Shown one piece after another: positions 8,780 to 17,489 of a stretch of 36,282 nt of DNA. The stretch lies in assembly GCA_028280785.1 (NCBI GenBank), contig JANQLF010000153.1, positions 1 to 36,282 on the forward strand, given 5' to 3'. This DNA is from Planctomycetota bacterium (lineage in GTDB: Bacteria > Planctomycetota > UBA11346). The notes beneath the pieces are model-generated. The model was given only the letters and a program-made list of their open reading frames with translations. It searched no databases and was not told the origin of the DNA. The translations under genes and the position numbers were made by a program. Within the stretch, counting starts at the first letter, position 1; each line of letters starts with the position of its first letter.

Positions 8780-10141
8780 TTATTTGGCTAATAATTTTCT
8801 AATAAGATCTGCAATATCACATTGATGCCAGGAATCTTTTTCCATTGATGCATCACTACAGATAACAACGGGACCAAGCTCTGGTTTGCTAGGGGCACGA
8901 CCGTGTGTTCCTTTGACTAGGCTTGTGTCAAGAGGTACGAGATTCATGACATAGCGCATGCCTAGTTTCTTTTTTATTAAGGCTGTCATTGCCCGTCTTT
9001 TCCCACCGCGTGGATCAAAGAATAATTCTCGTGGATCGTAACCAGGTTTTTTGTGAATTTCGATACTATTGGCAAAATCTGGTCGTAAGGAGTTATCAAG
9101 CCAATAATCATATTGAAACCAATAGCCGGCTTCGGCAACTGCAATGATTTCACCGGATCTGACATGATTGAGACCTATTTCAGAACGCATTTCACCCATA
9201 TAGATACTGTCAATTCCAGGTAATTGTTCGAGCAGAGCTTTGGTCTGTAGCAAAACTTGAGGATCTTTACAGTAAATATGGGCAATTTGATGATCACAGA
9301 CAGCGAAGGCTTTGCTGGCACCTGGATCGAGCAGTTCTCCTGTTGCGTTGGTGGTAACGCTTAGTAATTCAGCTTGGCGTAGAGTCTTGTTAATGGGGAT
9401 GGCCGCAGAACAGGCTTCGATGCCGTATTCACTCACAACAATAACTTCAGCATTTTGCCCTTCGATGGATTGTAAAATGTGTCCGACGCAATCATCTAGT
9501 TCTTGTAAATTTTTCGCTACGTGCTCGCCGCTGGGACCAAAACGTTGAAAGTCATAATCGAGGTGTGGTAAATAGCATAATGACAAATCACTTGGGTATT
9601 TTTCAAAATTTGTGCAAAAACTATCGGCAATCCACTTGGTGGATTCTATATTGGAAACAGGTCCCCAAAATTTAAATAAGGGAAATTCGCCGTGAGCGTT
9701 AATAAGTTCGTTTTTAATATGTGGAGGCCATGCATAGATGTCAGGGCTCTTTTTCCCGTCGGCATGATAGGCGGGACGTGGCGTTACGGTAATATCCACA
9801 TCAGTATTCATGGCATACCACCAAAAATGTTTATTAACGCTTAAATCTCGTTCTTGACGAATTTGTTTCCAGATACATGGGGATTGAATAAGTGCTTGGC
9901 TTTGACGCCACAACCAAACTTCACCGAGGTCTCGAAAATACCAACCATTAGCAACAATACCGTGCTCTTGAGGCAAAACACCGGTAAGCATGCTGGTTTG
10001 AGCCGTCGTTGTTACTGCTGGAATCACTGGAGTCATGGGTGCGCTGAACCCACGCGATGCTAAAGAATTTAAATGAGGGGTGTCACTGCCGATTAATTCA
10101 GGCGTAAGTCCCACACAACAGAGAACGACGACGCGGCTCAC
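8780..10141 (-). CDS. Alkaline-phosphatase-superfamily (nucleotide pyrophosphatase/phosphodiesterase-like) protein with altered metal site
   Basis: 453 residues from the GTG at 10141, preferred because GGAG sits 6 nt upstream and the TAA of the preceding gene ends 1 nt before it. An in-frame ATG at 10207 would overlap that gene by 65 bp. The fold signatures match type I phosphodiesterase/nucleotide pyrophosphatases: tPHLNSLASRGFSAP, VIPAVTTTAQTSMLTG (probable nucleophile Thr44), HGIVANGWYF, YLPHLDYDFQRFGP and KGTHGRAP. Several usual metal ligands differ: VDGL reads CVGL, the GH of the D-x-x-G-H motif reads FQ, and SDHG reads SEYG. I recall a subfamily annotated simply as 'alkaline phosphatase family protein' with the same variants, so this is probably lineage-wide and not decay. 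There is no signal peptide, so a cytoplasmic location is likely. It is the last gene of the purM/ABC unit. Confidence 0.72.
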   Translation of the reverse strand: MSRVVVLCCVGLTPELIGSDTPHLNSLASRGFSAPMTPVIPAVTTTAQTSMLTGVLPQEHGIVANGWYFRDLGEVWLWRQSQALIQSPCIWKQIRQERDLSVNKHFWWYAMNTDVDITVTPRPAYHADGKKSPDIYAWPPHIKNELINAHGEFPLFKFWGPVSNIESTKWIADSFCTNFEKYPSDLSLCYLPHLDYDFQRFGPSGEHVAKNLQELDDCVGHILQSIEGQNAEVIVVSEYGIEACSAAIPINKTLRQAELLSVTTNATGELLDPGASKAFAVCDHQIAHIYCKDPQVLLQTKALLEQLPGIDSIYMGEMRSEIGLNHVRSGEIIAVAEAGYWFQYDYWLDNSLRPDFANSIEIHKKPGYDPRELFFDPRGGKRRAMTALIKKKLGMRYVMNLVPLDTSLVKGTHGRAPSKPELGPVVICSDASMEKDSWHQCDIADLIRKLLAK

Positions 10142-10142
10142 A

Positions 10143-11687
10143 TTATTCTCCGAAAAGATCCTTAATACTATCTTTGTCGAGATAACCTTGAATGCCAGTA
10201 GATTCAATGCCGATCAAGTGATCTTTCGTTTTCTTGATGATGACTCGTTTTTCGCCAATGGCGATAGTTAAGGTGCTTGTCCACTTTTGGCGTTTGTCAA
10301 ATGAATGAGACCAGGCATAGACACGAGCGCTACTCAACGCTGTTATGAAATTATCGACAGAACTATGCGTTTCCGGGTCAATATCCCATAAGTTGTCATC
10401 CTGACGTTGATAAAATTGAGGGGCATCGGCATCATTATGTATGACGAGACCAGTGATATCTTGAGCGGTGATATCTGGGAATAATCGCTTGTCGATGAAT
10501 TGATGGCGCTTTATGGATTGTGTCACTTTAACAGAATGAGTTGTTTTGGGAATGGTAAATTGGAGCGATCCAGTAAAAATAGTACCGACATGAACATCTA
10601 CTTTTTGTGCTGTGTTGGGAATATTAGCTAATTGCATTAATAGTTTTTTAACTTGATCACTGTTTGATCTAATGTTTTTATCAACGAACCATTGATTTTG
10701 AACTTTAGCGAGAACTAAATTGTTGATTTGAATCAGGTGCGCATCATGCACATCGAATGGAATAAGTTTTTTGCTAACAAATGCTTGTGCTGGGTAATTA
10801 AAAACATTCTTATCGATATTAATAATGAATGCCTCTTTCAATAGGTAGTCGTTAATCTGTTGGTGTCGTTCTACAATATGAAATTCATCAGAGCCATGAG
10901 CCTTGCCGCGATTGTAAAGAGCGAGCACCTGTTTGCCGTATTGATTTTGTCCCTCAAAATACGTAGCAGGGCCTAATTTTTCATCAGCAATTTGGGTGAA
11001 GCTAATAGCCTTGGTGTTTTTAAAGACATTGACCCAGTCAGTGCAGATTTCTTGATCGGCTAATTGCGATGTCTCACCTTGATCTAGCCACCAACGATCC
11101 CGGAAATAACCTATAGTCCAATCGTTGTGTTGTTGAATGCGCGTCACGTGTTGTGGTATACCTATGGTGTTTTCTCTTAAAGCTTGTGGAGAACGGTTGA
11201 GTTGTCCGGCTAAATCACGATCCAGTTGGTATAGATTGCCTTTTGTATCCATGGCGTAACCGAGTCTGTCGATACCGCTAGCAATGAGCCAGGTGTCTTG
11301 GCCAGGGGCATCAATTTTAATACTTTTATTGAAGCCATAGGTTTGCTGTTGCTCTTGATCTAACTGCGCTCTGCCAAGGTGCCTGATTAAAGAGGTTTCG
11401 ATAAGACTTTTTCGTAACAGTTCAGCTTCGCTCAGTTTCAAACGACCGATTGGTGAGAATGAATCATCACCAATTAATGGGACAGTGTATTGATAGAGGA
11501 GGCTGTAGTTTCCGTTTTGCCCATTCACTCGATAACTGTTGGTTGATTGAAATAGAGTACCGAGATGTACTTGGTTTTCTTCAGACCAATTCCTAAAAAA
11601 TAAAGTGCATAATGCTATAAAAGTAATTATAGAAATGATGCATGCTTCTCGACAGGCTTGATGTTGTCTTGACCACCAGGTTTTCAT
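10143..11687 (-). CDS. DUF4340-type membrane protein, partner of Gld-like ABC transporter
   Basis: 514 residues from the ATG at 11687, whose A is shared with the upstream TAA (TAATG) and which has GGAG about 9 nt upstream. The longer frame to 11765 lies inside the permease gene. There is one N-terminal transmembrane helix (about residues 15-32, ISIITFIALCTLFF), then a long soluble, presumably extracytoplasmic part with repeated short beta-alpha units. These match what I know of DUF4340 proteins, which commonly sit directly after GldG-like genes. The C-terminus ends in the IQGYLDKDSIKDLFGE-type segment seen at the ends of DUF4340 repeats. Inferred role: extracytoplasmic accessory of the ABC transporter encoded just upstream. 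The substrate is unknown. Confidence 0.65.
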   Translation of the reverse strand: MKTWWSRQHQACREACIISIITFIALCTLFFRNWSEENQVHLGTLFQSTNSYRVNGQNGNYSLLYQYTVPLIGDDSFSPIGRLKLSEAELLRKSLIETSLIRHLGRAQLDQEQQQTYGFNKSIKIDAPGQDTWLIASGIDRLGYAMDTKGNLYQLDRDLAGQLNRSPQALRENTIGIPQHVTRIQQHNDWTIGYFRDRWWLDQGETSQLADQEICTDWVNVFKNTKAISFTQIADEKLGPATYFEGQNQYGKQVLALYNRGKAHGSDEFHIVERHQQINDYLLKEAFIINIDKNVFNYPAQAFVSKKLIPFDVHDAHLIQINNLVLAKVQNQWFVDKNIRSNSDQVKKLLMQLANIPNTAQKVDVHVGTIFTGSLQFTIPKTTHSVKVTQSIKRHQFIDKRLFPDITAQDITGLVIHNDADAPQFYQRQDDNLWDIDPETHSSVDNFITALSSARVYAWSHSFDKRQKWTSTLTIAIGEKRVIIKKTKDHLIGIESTGIQGYLDKDSIKDLFGE

Positions 11688-13849
11688 TACACTCGTCTCC
11701 TGCGCCAAGCGACCAATGCACCAATTCCTCCACTCAATAATGGTAGGCCAATGCCAATGCACCAAATGAGCATGAGTTTTTGCACGGTACTTAACTCAAA
11801 TCGATGAGCTTGCACGGCTTGTGGCGGTAATTCATCGACTATAGGTCTTCGTAACAAGTGTTTGCTTAATAAAGAAAGGCTAAGTCCATTAGAGCCTCGA
11901 TGAATATGTGCATCGCTGAAGCTATCAACACAACTAATAACGCCTAAATGGCCTGTTTTTGGAGTTGCGCTTTCGCTGATGGCTATGAGGTAAACGGGGT
12001 CTTCAATTTCGCTCACGCCAGATTTTTGAAGAAGATGTAATTCTTGTTTATTGAGCAGATAACCTTTAGTTGTGTATTGTTTATCGGTGGAGTTAGTGAC
12101 GCGCATGGGCTGGGCCATTGCTGCCGTGAATTGCTTATGGTCTTGATGAATAACTTTAAATGGACCACTGGTTGAGATGAATTGACGATTGAATAGCGGA
12201 CTGGGATTTTTTTGTTCATCAAGTTCTACAGCCAGACCTTGGTAGAGATTAATTCCGAAATCATTAAGAAGACTACTTTGATGTTGTTTAAATTGTTGAT
12301 GTCCATGGCCATCAATAAGCATGAGTATCGAGGTTCCATTTTGTAATAAATTGATGATATGGGTGACCTCATCTTCGCTTAAATCATTAATGAGACCGGG
12401 GATGATAAGGAGATGGTGCTGATCGTTTGCCTCGCTAATAGATTTAATTTGTTGAACACTATAGCCGTCACTTATTAACCGTTGATAGGCGGATTGAATG
12501 GAGCGGTCGCGTTGATGTAAAACCTGTGTTTGGAGTGGTCGTACGTGTTCATTGTTGAGCCAAGCGACTTGTTTGAGGTGCCCATCTTTAAAATATTGTA
12601 ATGCAGCCAAGAAGGAGCCTTCACAGCGCAAGGCTTTTAAGGTGATTTGATCGCCAATTTGTTCATAGGCTGCAAGATTGGTATTTTTTAAAACAACATG
12701 ATTGTTTAAATATTTGATGATAACGAGTGGGTGTTGCCAATCGGATTGGTCCAGATTGCACTCGCGGCTTAGTTGCATCGCTGCATTAGGATCGAGTGCG
12801 GGGTCCATTTCATGGTATGCAATGCCTTCATTACTGAGGCGCTTAAACATATTATGACAGCGTTCATAAATTGGACCATCAATTGGACTGCTGCGTATAG
12901 CAGGCGTTGTAGATACGGTTACTTGAATGTGTGCCTGCTGGATTAACTCGCGTGTAAGGGTCAGTGTTTGTTTGTTGAGGCTGTGCGTTCGGTAGCTGGT
13001 GAAGTCCCAGCGAGTATTTAAGGTTTGAAAATGTGCAATGCAAATAATCCCAATAATAAATCCCATTGTAGCACTCATAATGCGTGATCGAGGGTAGCGG
13101 TGCCAATCGAGACCGCAGCGGGCGATGTAAAGCAGGGCCAAGGTTAAAATACCAAAGCCAATAAATATGCGCGGCTCGACTAAACCACTGGCGCTATCAT
13201 AAACGGTTAAAGCAAGTGCTAATGAAGCGCGCCATGATTCCCAATTATCACCTTGATCTATCTGTTGACCAAAAACATCAATGATCCACCAGGTAATGCC
13301 TATACTGACTGCAATCAGGCTGGCTGACAAACGATTGGGTGCCCAGCAGCTAATGCATAATCCAAGGCTTGCGATACTTGCACCAATAAACAGCAGTGAA
13401 AAAAGAGCGCTTGCAGTCTTTCCAAAATCAGGATCTGCGTGAATAGCTACAATGCCATGAAAAATGATTGGCGGAATTATTAGTGAAAGTAGTAAGCAGC
13501 AGATGGCAAGAAATGCGCCAATAATGAGGGCGCCTGGCTTTAATCCGCTAATGAGGAGGTGTTCCATGCGACCGCGTTCACGACGACCGGCCACTACATC
13601 CATGGTTAATTGTGGGATAAATATGATAAGCAGTAGGGGCAATAAAAACGGTGCTGTGCGGAAAAAGTAACTCATAGGCGTTTCGCCTACGGGCAGTGCG
13701 TTGGCAGCAGCATAATTTATAACAATCTGAAAAAATAATCCGCACACCAAAGTCCAAAGAAATAATAAAATAGCCCATGCAGGACTGGTTGCCATCCGCA
13801 AACATTCACTCTTGGTAATAGCAAGTGATTGTTGGAGCAGCTTATTCAT
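11687..13849 (-). CDS. Fused ABC-2 permease (GldF-like) and GldG-like auxiliary protein
   Basis: 720 residues. Residues 1-250 are an ABC-2 type permease with about six membrane segments, including FLLPLLLIIFIPQLTMDVVAGRRERG, the typical GldF segment with its E/R-rich loop (here RRERGRMEHLLISGL). A further segment (262-277) leads into RWDFTSYRTHSLNKQT (280-295), the hallmark start of GldG ('RfDlT...ytLs..T'). A large extracytoplasmic GldG/ABC-auxiliary domain follows, and a C-terminal transmembrane helix (about 690-712) ends in WRRRRV. In gliding Bacteroidetes GldF and GldG are separate; here they are one chain. The gene overlaps the ATPase gene by ATGA and the DUF4340 gene by TAATG, so the three probably form one exporter-like complex. 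Confidence 0.8.
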   Translation of the reverse strand: MNKLLQQSLAITKSECLRMATSPAWAILLFLWTLVCGLFFQIVINYAAANALPVGETPMSYFFRTAPFLLPLLLIIFIPQLTMDVVAGRRERGRMEHLLISGLKPGALIIGAFLAICCLLLSLIIPPIIFHGIVAIHADPDFGKTASALFSLLFIGASIASLGLCISCWAPNRLSASLIAVSIGITWWIIDVFGQQIDQGDNWESWRASLALALTVYDSASGLVEPRIFIGFGILTLALLYIARCGLDWHRYPRSRIMSATMGFIIGIICIAHFQTLNTRWDFTSYRTHSLNKQTLTLTRELIQQAHIQVTVSTTPAIRSSPIDGPIYERCHNMFKRLSNEGIAYHEMDPALDPNAAMQLSRECNLDQSDWQHPLVIIKYLNNHVVLKNTNLAAYEQIGDQITLKALRCEGSFLAALQYFKDGHLKQVAWLNNEHVRPLQTQVLHQRDRSIQSAYQRLISDGYSVQQIKSISEANDQHHLLIIPGLINDLSEDEVTHIINLLQNGTSILMLIDGHGHQQFKQHQSSLLNDFGINLYQGLAVELDEQKNPSPLFNRQFISTSGPFKVIHQDHKQFTAAMAQPMRVTNSTDKQYTTKGYLLNKQELHLLQKSGVSEIEDPVYLIAISESATPKTGHLGVISCVDSFSDAHIHRGSNGLSLSLLSKHLLRRPIVDELPPQAVQAHRFELSTVQKLMLIWCIGIGLPLLSGGIGALVAWRRRRV

Positions 13850-14586
13850 GCACCACTTCCAGCGAGTGCTAAATAGGCGTCTTCTAAATTTTGATCTCCT
13901 GCTAATTCATCGACGCTGCCTTGAAAGCGAATGCGACCTTGAATTAAAACGACTAACTGATCACAGAGTGCCTGCGCTTCCGTCAAGTTGTGTGTGGCAA
14001 CGAGCACGCAGTGATCTTTGGCCAATGTTTTCAATAATTGACGCTGATTAACTACTTGTGCAGGGTCTAACCCGGCAGTTGGCTCGTCCAGAAAAATAAC
14101 GGCGGGATTATGAAGCAGCGCTTCTGCGAGTGCAAGGCGGCTTGTTTGCCCGCGTGATAATGCGCTTATGAGGTAACGTTTGCGATCCAATAAATCAACT
14201 TTTTCCAAGCAATCATGAATGCGTTGATTTATTTTATCAGACGCTACGTGGCGCAGGTGAGCGTGTAGTGATAAATATTCCTCGACACGCAGTGCGGGTT
14301 CCTGGCTTGGAATGTCGGGAGAAAAACCAAATTCACTGTACACGCTTGCGTCATAGCTGCTGTCTTTTCCGTTTATCAGGCAACGTCCAAAGTCAGCGTT
14401 TATGGATCCGGTCATGCATCGTAATAGTGTGGTTTTACCAGCGCCGTTTGGCCCTAATAAACCACATATGCAATTATTGGGTACTTGAAAATGCACCTGT
14501 TCGAGGATGACCTTTCCTCCCAGGCTTTTATTTAAACGTTGAACATCAACAGCTGCTTGTTCAGCCGCTGCATCAGCAGTACTCAT
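13846..14586 (-). CDS. ABC transporter ATP-binding protein (GldA-like)
   Basis: 246 residues, a complete ABC nucleotide-binding domain. Walker A is GPNGAGKTT (45-53), the signature is LSRGQ (143-147, in place of LSGGQ), Walker B plus D-loop is VIFLDEPTAGLD (163-174), and the switch histidine is His199 in VATHN. The Q-loop position reads GFSPDIP, like the GYLPE form of GldA/CcmA-type ATPases that lack the usual Gln. It would power the fused permease encoded immediately downstream (ATGA overlap). Upstream it overlaps the purM stop, also by ATGA. The atypical signature Gly-to-Arg is within the range seen for this ATPase class. Confidence 0.88.
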   Translation of the reverse strand: MSTADAAAEQAAVDVQRLNKSLGGKVILEQVHFQVPNNCICGLLGPNGAGKTTLLRCMTGSINADFGRCLINGKDSSYDASVYSEFGFSPDIPSQEPALRVEEYLSLHAHLRHVASDKINQRIHDCLEKVDLLDRKRYLISALSRGQTSRLALAEALLHNPAVIFLDEPTAGLDPAQVVNQRQLLKTLAKDHCVLVATHNLTEAQALCDQLVVLIQGRIRFQGSVDELAGDQNLEDAYLALAGSGA

Positions 14587-15779
14587 GTGTATGTGTGAAC
14601 TCCGCCTTCACCATGAATATGCACTTCATTCTTCGATCCTTCTATGGCTTCTACATAGCCACTTTGTTGTGCTTCAATATTGCAGGATTTGGCGATATCT
14701 ATGCATGTTTGGGCATGCTTTTCAGGAAGAACTATCTCAAGTCGTGCACCCATATTAAAAACGCTATACATTTCAGCCCAGGATTGGCCAGTGGCTGATT
14801 GTAGCATTTTAAATAAAGGTGGTGTTGCTAATAAATTATTTTTAACAAAACGCATGCCGCCAGGACCAAAGTTGATTATTTTGGTTTGGCCGCCGCCGGA
14901 ACAGTGGATGAGCGCATGGACGTCTTGTGTCGGTAATTCATTGATTAATTGTTTAATTAATGGGGCGTAGGTGCGTGTTGGGCTGAGGAGTGCACTGCCA
15001 ATGCTAAAGCGATCGTCACCAGGCAGTGGGTCATTTAATGAATGAGGGCCACAGTAAATGTATTCCAGATCTATTTCAGGCGCATAGGTTTCAGGGTATT
15101 TTTCACGATAATCTGCATGCAAGCTTTCGTGTCGTGCACTGGTTAATCCATTAGAGCCCATACCAGCATTCGGCTGGTTTTCCCAGCGAGCCTGCCCAGT
15201 GCTGCTAAAACTGACTATAACATCACCACTTTGTATATTAGCGGTGTCGATGACGTCGTTTCGTTTAATGCGTGCAGTTACGGTACTGTCACAAATGACG
15301 GTGCGAACGAGATCGCCAACGTCTGCGGTTTCGCCACCGCACATAATACAATCGATACCTTCGTTGCTTAATAATTCGCAAACTTCTTGGTAACCGTTAA
15401 TAACTGATGCGATAATGTCGCCAGGAATGCGTTTGGCATTGCGACCTATGGTGTTGCTGACGACATAGGGACCGAGTGCGCCAACACAGGCACAGTCATC
15501 GACGTTCATAATCAAACTGTCTTGAGCGATGCCGTGCCACAGACTGGGATCCATGCCTTCGCGCCAGGCAAGGTAGGCGAGGCTCGATTTAGTTCCCGCT
15601 CCATCAGCGTGCATAACCAGGCAATAATCTTCGTCCGTATGTAAATAATCAGGAATAATCTTGCAAAAGGCACGTGGAAAAAGTCCTTCGTCCTGATCGG
15701 AGATGGCGTCATGAACTTCTTGCTTGCTAGCTGAGACCCCACGGGCCTGATAGCGGTCATCATGTCTTTGCGTGCTCAT
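14583..15779 (-). CDS. purM: Phosphoribosylformylglycinamidine cyclo-ligase (AIR synthetase), long form
   Basis: 398 residues. PurM closes the imidazole ring (FGAM + ATP to AIR) in purine synthesis. Seen: RGVSASKQEVHDAI near the N-terminus, MHADGAGTKSSLAY (56-69, the ATP/substrate glycine-rich segment), MNVDDCACVGA (91-101), CGGETADVGD (147-156) and a late HCSGGGQTK. The opening and the spacing closely resemble the ~390-residue PurM of Bacteroidetes, which differs from the ~345-residue proteobacterial form. It heads the five-gene minus-strand unit and is coupled to the ABC ATPase by ATGA. No other purine gene is nearby. Confidence 0.9.
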   Translation of the reverse strand: MSTQRHDDRYQARGVSASKQEVHDAISDQDEGLFPRAFCKIIPDYLHTDEDYCLVMHADGAGTKSSLAYLAWREGMDPSLWHGIAQDSLIMNVDDCACVGALGPYVVSNTIGRNAKRIPGDIIASVINGYQEVCELLSNEGIDCIMCGGETADVGDLVRTVICDSTVTARIKRNDVIDTANIQSGDVIVSFSSTGQARWENQPNAGMGSNGLTSARHESLHADYREKYPETYAPEIDLEYIYCGPHSLNDPLPGDDRFSIGSALLSPTRTYAPLIKQLINELPTQDVHALIHCSGGGQTKIINFGPGGMRFVKNNLLATPPLFKMLQSATGQSWAEMYSVFNMGARLEIVLPEKHAQTCIDIAKSCNIEAQQSGYVEAIEGSKNEVHIHGEGGVHTYT

Positions 15780-15867
15780 GAATGGTATGCTTGCTCAGAC
15801 CTGAAATAGGCAAGTCCTGAGTTAGTGTTGACTTGGATTAGGGTAATGACGAGCCATACTGGTCACT

Positions 15868-16758
15868 ATGCATGCGTTTTTGCGCTTCTTTGTCTACCTG
15901 CTTTGCTTTAGCGTTGGTTTGGCCATCATCGCACTTCTTTTATTTCGGGACTCATTGCTTGAGTATGCCATCACCTATTTAAATGGGCTACGCGAGGGTG
16001 AGGGTATTTGGACGATTTTAAGTTTAGGGATTTTGCAGGTTCTCATTCCTTTAGCGCTGACGTTGCGTTGGTTGGCGGTTCGACGCTTTGCGCGCGAGCT
16101 TTCGTATATGACCGCAAATGGCCGCGTTTCGGTTAATCTACAGGCTATTGAAGAAGCCTTAACCCGTGCGGCAATTAATGTACCCGGTGTCAAACATATT
16201 GTGATTCGAGTTTATGAAGATCGCATTCGTCGACAGGTTATCATTCAGGCCGTTTTGACGCTTTGGGATGAAAGTAACATCACAGGGATAACCAATGTAT
16301 GTCAGCAAACTTTATCCCAGCGCTTTCAGGAGCTGATGCCGGAGCAGCGCACCATACAAGTGCAAATTTCTGTTAATCGTCTACGTGAGCAACGTGGCAG
16401 TGAATTTATTCACGCGGTTCAACAGCAGCAGGCTGGTGAAGAGCATGAAATTACACCTGGTTTATCTGTTACAGCAGGTGAGGTGAATAATGCGGCTGGT
16501 AGAACCCTGCTTGAGCAAACGAAGCGTAAGCGATCTGAGGACGGTGAGATTAGAGAGCGTCCAGTGACCGAGTACGGCTATCAGGACAGTGACAGTAATC
16601 AGTACGGACGAACTGAAGATGCTCATACGACGAGTGTCACTGAACGTGGAGAGGTCGAGGATGAAATGGATAAGCTCTATCACGGCCCGCAGTATGCAGT
16701 GCCTTCTGACGACGATCAGGCAGAGGTAACAGGTAGCGCATTGCCAGTTGATGAATAG
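15868..16758 (+). CDS. AmaP/Asp23 (DUF322)-like membrane protein
   Basis: 296 residues. Two N-terminal transmembrane helices (about 5-27 and 46-66) are separated by a short loop, then comes an Asp23/Gls24-like domain: GRVSVNLQAIEEALTRAA followed by VPGVKHIVIRVYED and VQISVNRLRE. This is the architecture of AmaP, the membrane anchor of Asp23-family envelope stress proteins in Firmicutes; similar two-helix proteins occur elsewhere. The last ~120 residues are polar, low-complexity and acidic. No separate Asp23 partner gene is seen here. It is divergent from purM (88 bp between starts) and convergent with the DUF6941-like gene (6 bp between stops). The envelope role is inferred. Confidence 0.6.
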   Translation: MHAFLRFFVYLLCFSVGLAIIALLLFRDSLLEYAITYLNGLREGEGIWTILSLGILQVLIPLALTLRWLAVRRFARELSYMTANGRVSVNLQAIEEALTRAAINVPGVKHIVIRVYEDRIRRQVIIQAVLTLWDESNITGITNVCQQTLSQRFQELMPEQRTIQVQISVNRLREQRGSEFIHAVQQQQAGEEHEITPGLSVTAGEVNNAAGRTLLEQTKRKRSEDGEIRERPVTEYGYQDSDSNQYGRTEDAHTTSVTERGEVEDEMDKLYHGPQYAVPSDDDQAEVTGSALPVDE

Positions 16759-16764
16759 GGCAGT

Positions 16765-17193
16765 TTACGGTTTAGTGAACACCACTTTGAGCGGTGATGT
16801 TGCAACGATTTCATCATCGACGAGTAAACCAAGCGAAAGTGGTAGGGTGAATTGAGACCCTGATGCGTTGGAGTCGTCAAAATTCGCTTTGATCTCTGCC
16901 GGGATATTTGAACGAAATGCAAATTCCATAACAGGGATATGGGCTGCTTGGATCTGCAATTCAATGTCTGCTTTCATGATTGGTGGCTGATCTGGGGCGA
17001 GTGAATCGTTCCGAAGAATAATACTTGCTTTCAGCGCACCTGTTCGTTCGGGATATAATCTGATGTAACATTGAATTTGGGGAATTTTAAGCGAAGCGCC
17101 TTGGCATAGCCATTGGTTGTAGGTTCCGCTAATGACAAACTTTCCATCCTTTGTTTCATAAACATTGTCGCAAATTATGATTGAACCATTCAT
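16765..17193 (-). CDS. DUF6941-like protein
   Basis: 142 residues, a compact all-beta protein. It opens with IIICDNVYETKDGKFVISGTYNQW, resembling the 'lCDrv..d..tGk.sliGvf..i' start of DUF6941 proteins common in Planctomycetes. It ends with LPLSLGLLVDDEIVATSPLKV, resembling their 'f.vyvdgeeig..pf.V' end. Function unknown. There is no signal peptide or membrane helix. No clear Shine-Dalgarno sequence precedes the ATG at 17193, as for several genes here. It stands alone on the minus strand, divergent from the lipoprotein pair with a 296-bp gap. Confidence 0.55.
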   Translation of the reverse strand: MNGSIIICDNVYETKDGKFVISGTYNQWLCQGASLKIPQIQCYIRLYPERTGALKASIILRNDSLAPDQPPIMKADIELQIQAAHIPVMEFAFRSNIPAEIKANFDDSNASGSQFTLPLSLGLLVDDEIVATSPLKVVFTKP

Positions 17194-17489
17194 TGTTTGT
17201 AACGTTAAGCTTTGATTGGGGATTATCTATTGTTCCATCGCTTGAATTTATGGAAAATTGTTGTCCCCAAAACGACAACAGATGCTACTAGAAATAAAGG
17301 GTGTTGTGGAAGCCGACATGTACAAAAATATGCGATATAAACACTTATTTAACATATGTTTAGACGCACAGTCTTATGTCCGGGTGAATGACATACTCAC
17401 GTCTATACTGCTGATGAATGTTTGGAATCAGATTTGCTACTTCAAGCTAGCAACATTCCAGATGCCTGCATTGGGGGGCCGAAGGTCGA
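17194..17489. other. Divergent intergenic region between DUF6941-like gene and lipoprotein pair
   Basis: 296 bp without a credible gene. It holds a 7-bp perfect inverted repeat, TGTTGTC/GACAACA (17259-17265 and 17274-17280, 8-nt spacer), and a 10-bp palindrome AACATATGTT (17351-17360). Either could be an operator or RNA hairpin. TATACT at 17402-17407 could be a -10 box for the lipoproteins, but no good -35 sits at the right distance. It must contain at least one promoter for the plus-strand lipoproteins. Confidence 0.4.

Noticed and set aside
8778..8796. AATTATT/AATAATT hairpin near the end of the Nudix-like gene as a terminator
   Set aside because: The stem is AT-only, overlaps the stop of the convergent gene, and is followed by only a short T-rich stretch; not convincing.
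11688..11765. Upstream extension of the DUF4340 gene
   Set aside because: It lies entirely within the permease gene; the ATG at 11687 has the TAATG overlap, a GGAG site, and a normal N-terminal membrane helix.
11687..14586. Gliding motility machinery
   Set aside because: Only the GldA/F/G-like ABC transporter is present; no GldB-N, SprA or other gliding genes. Such transporters are common in non-gliding bacteria.
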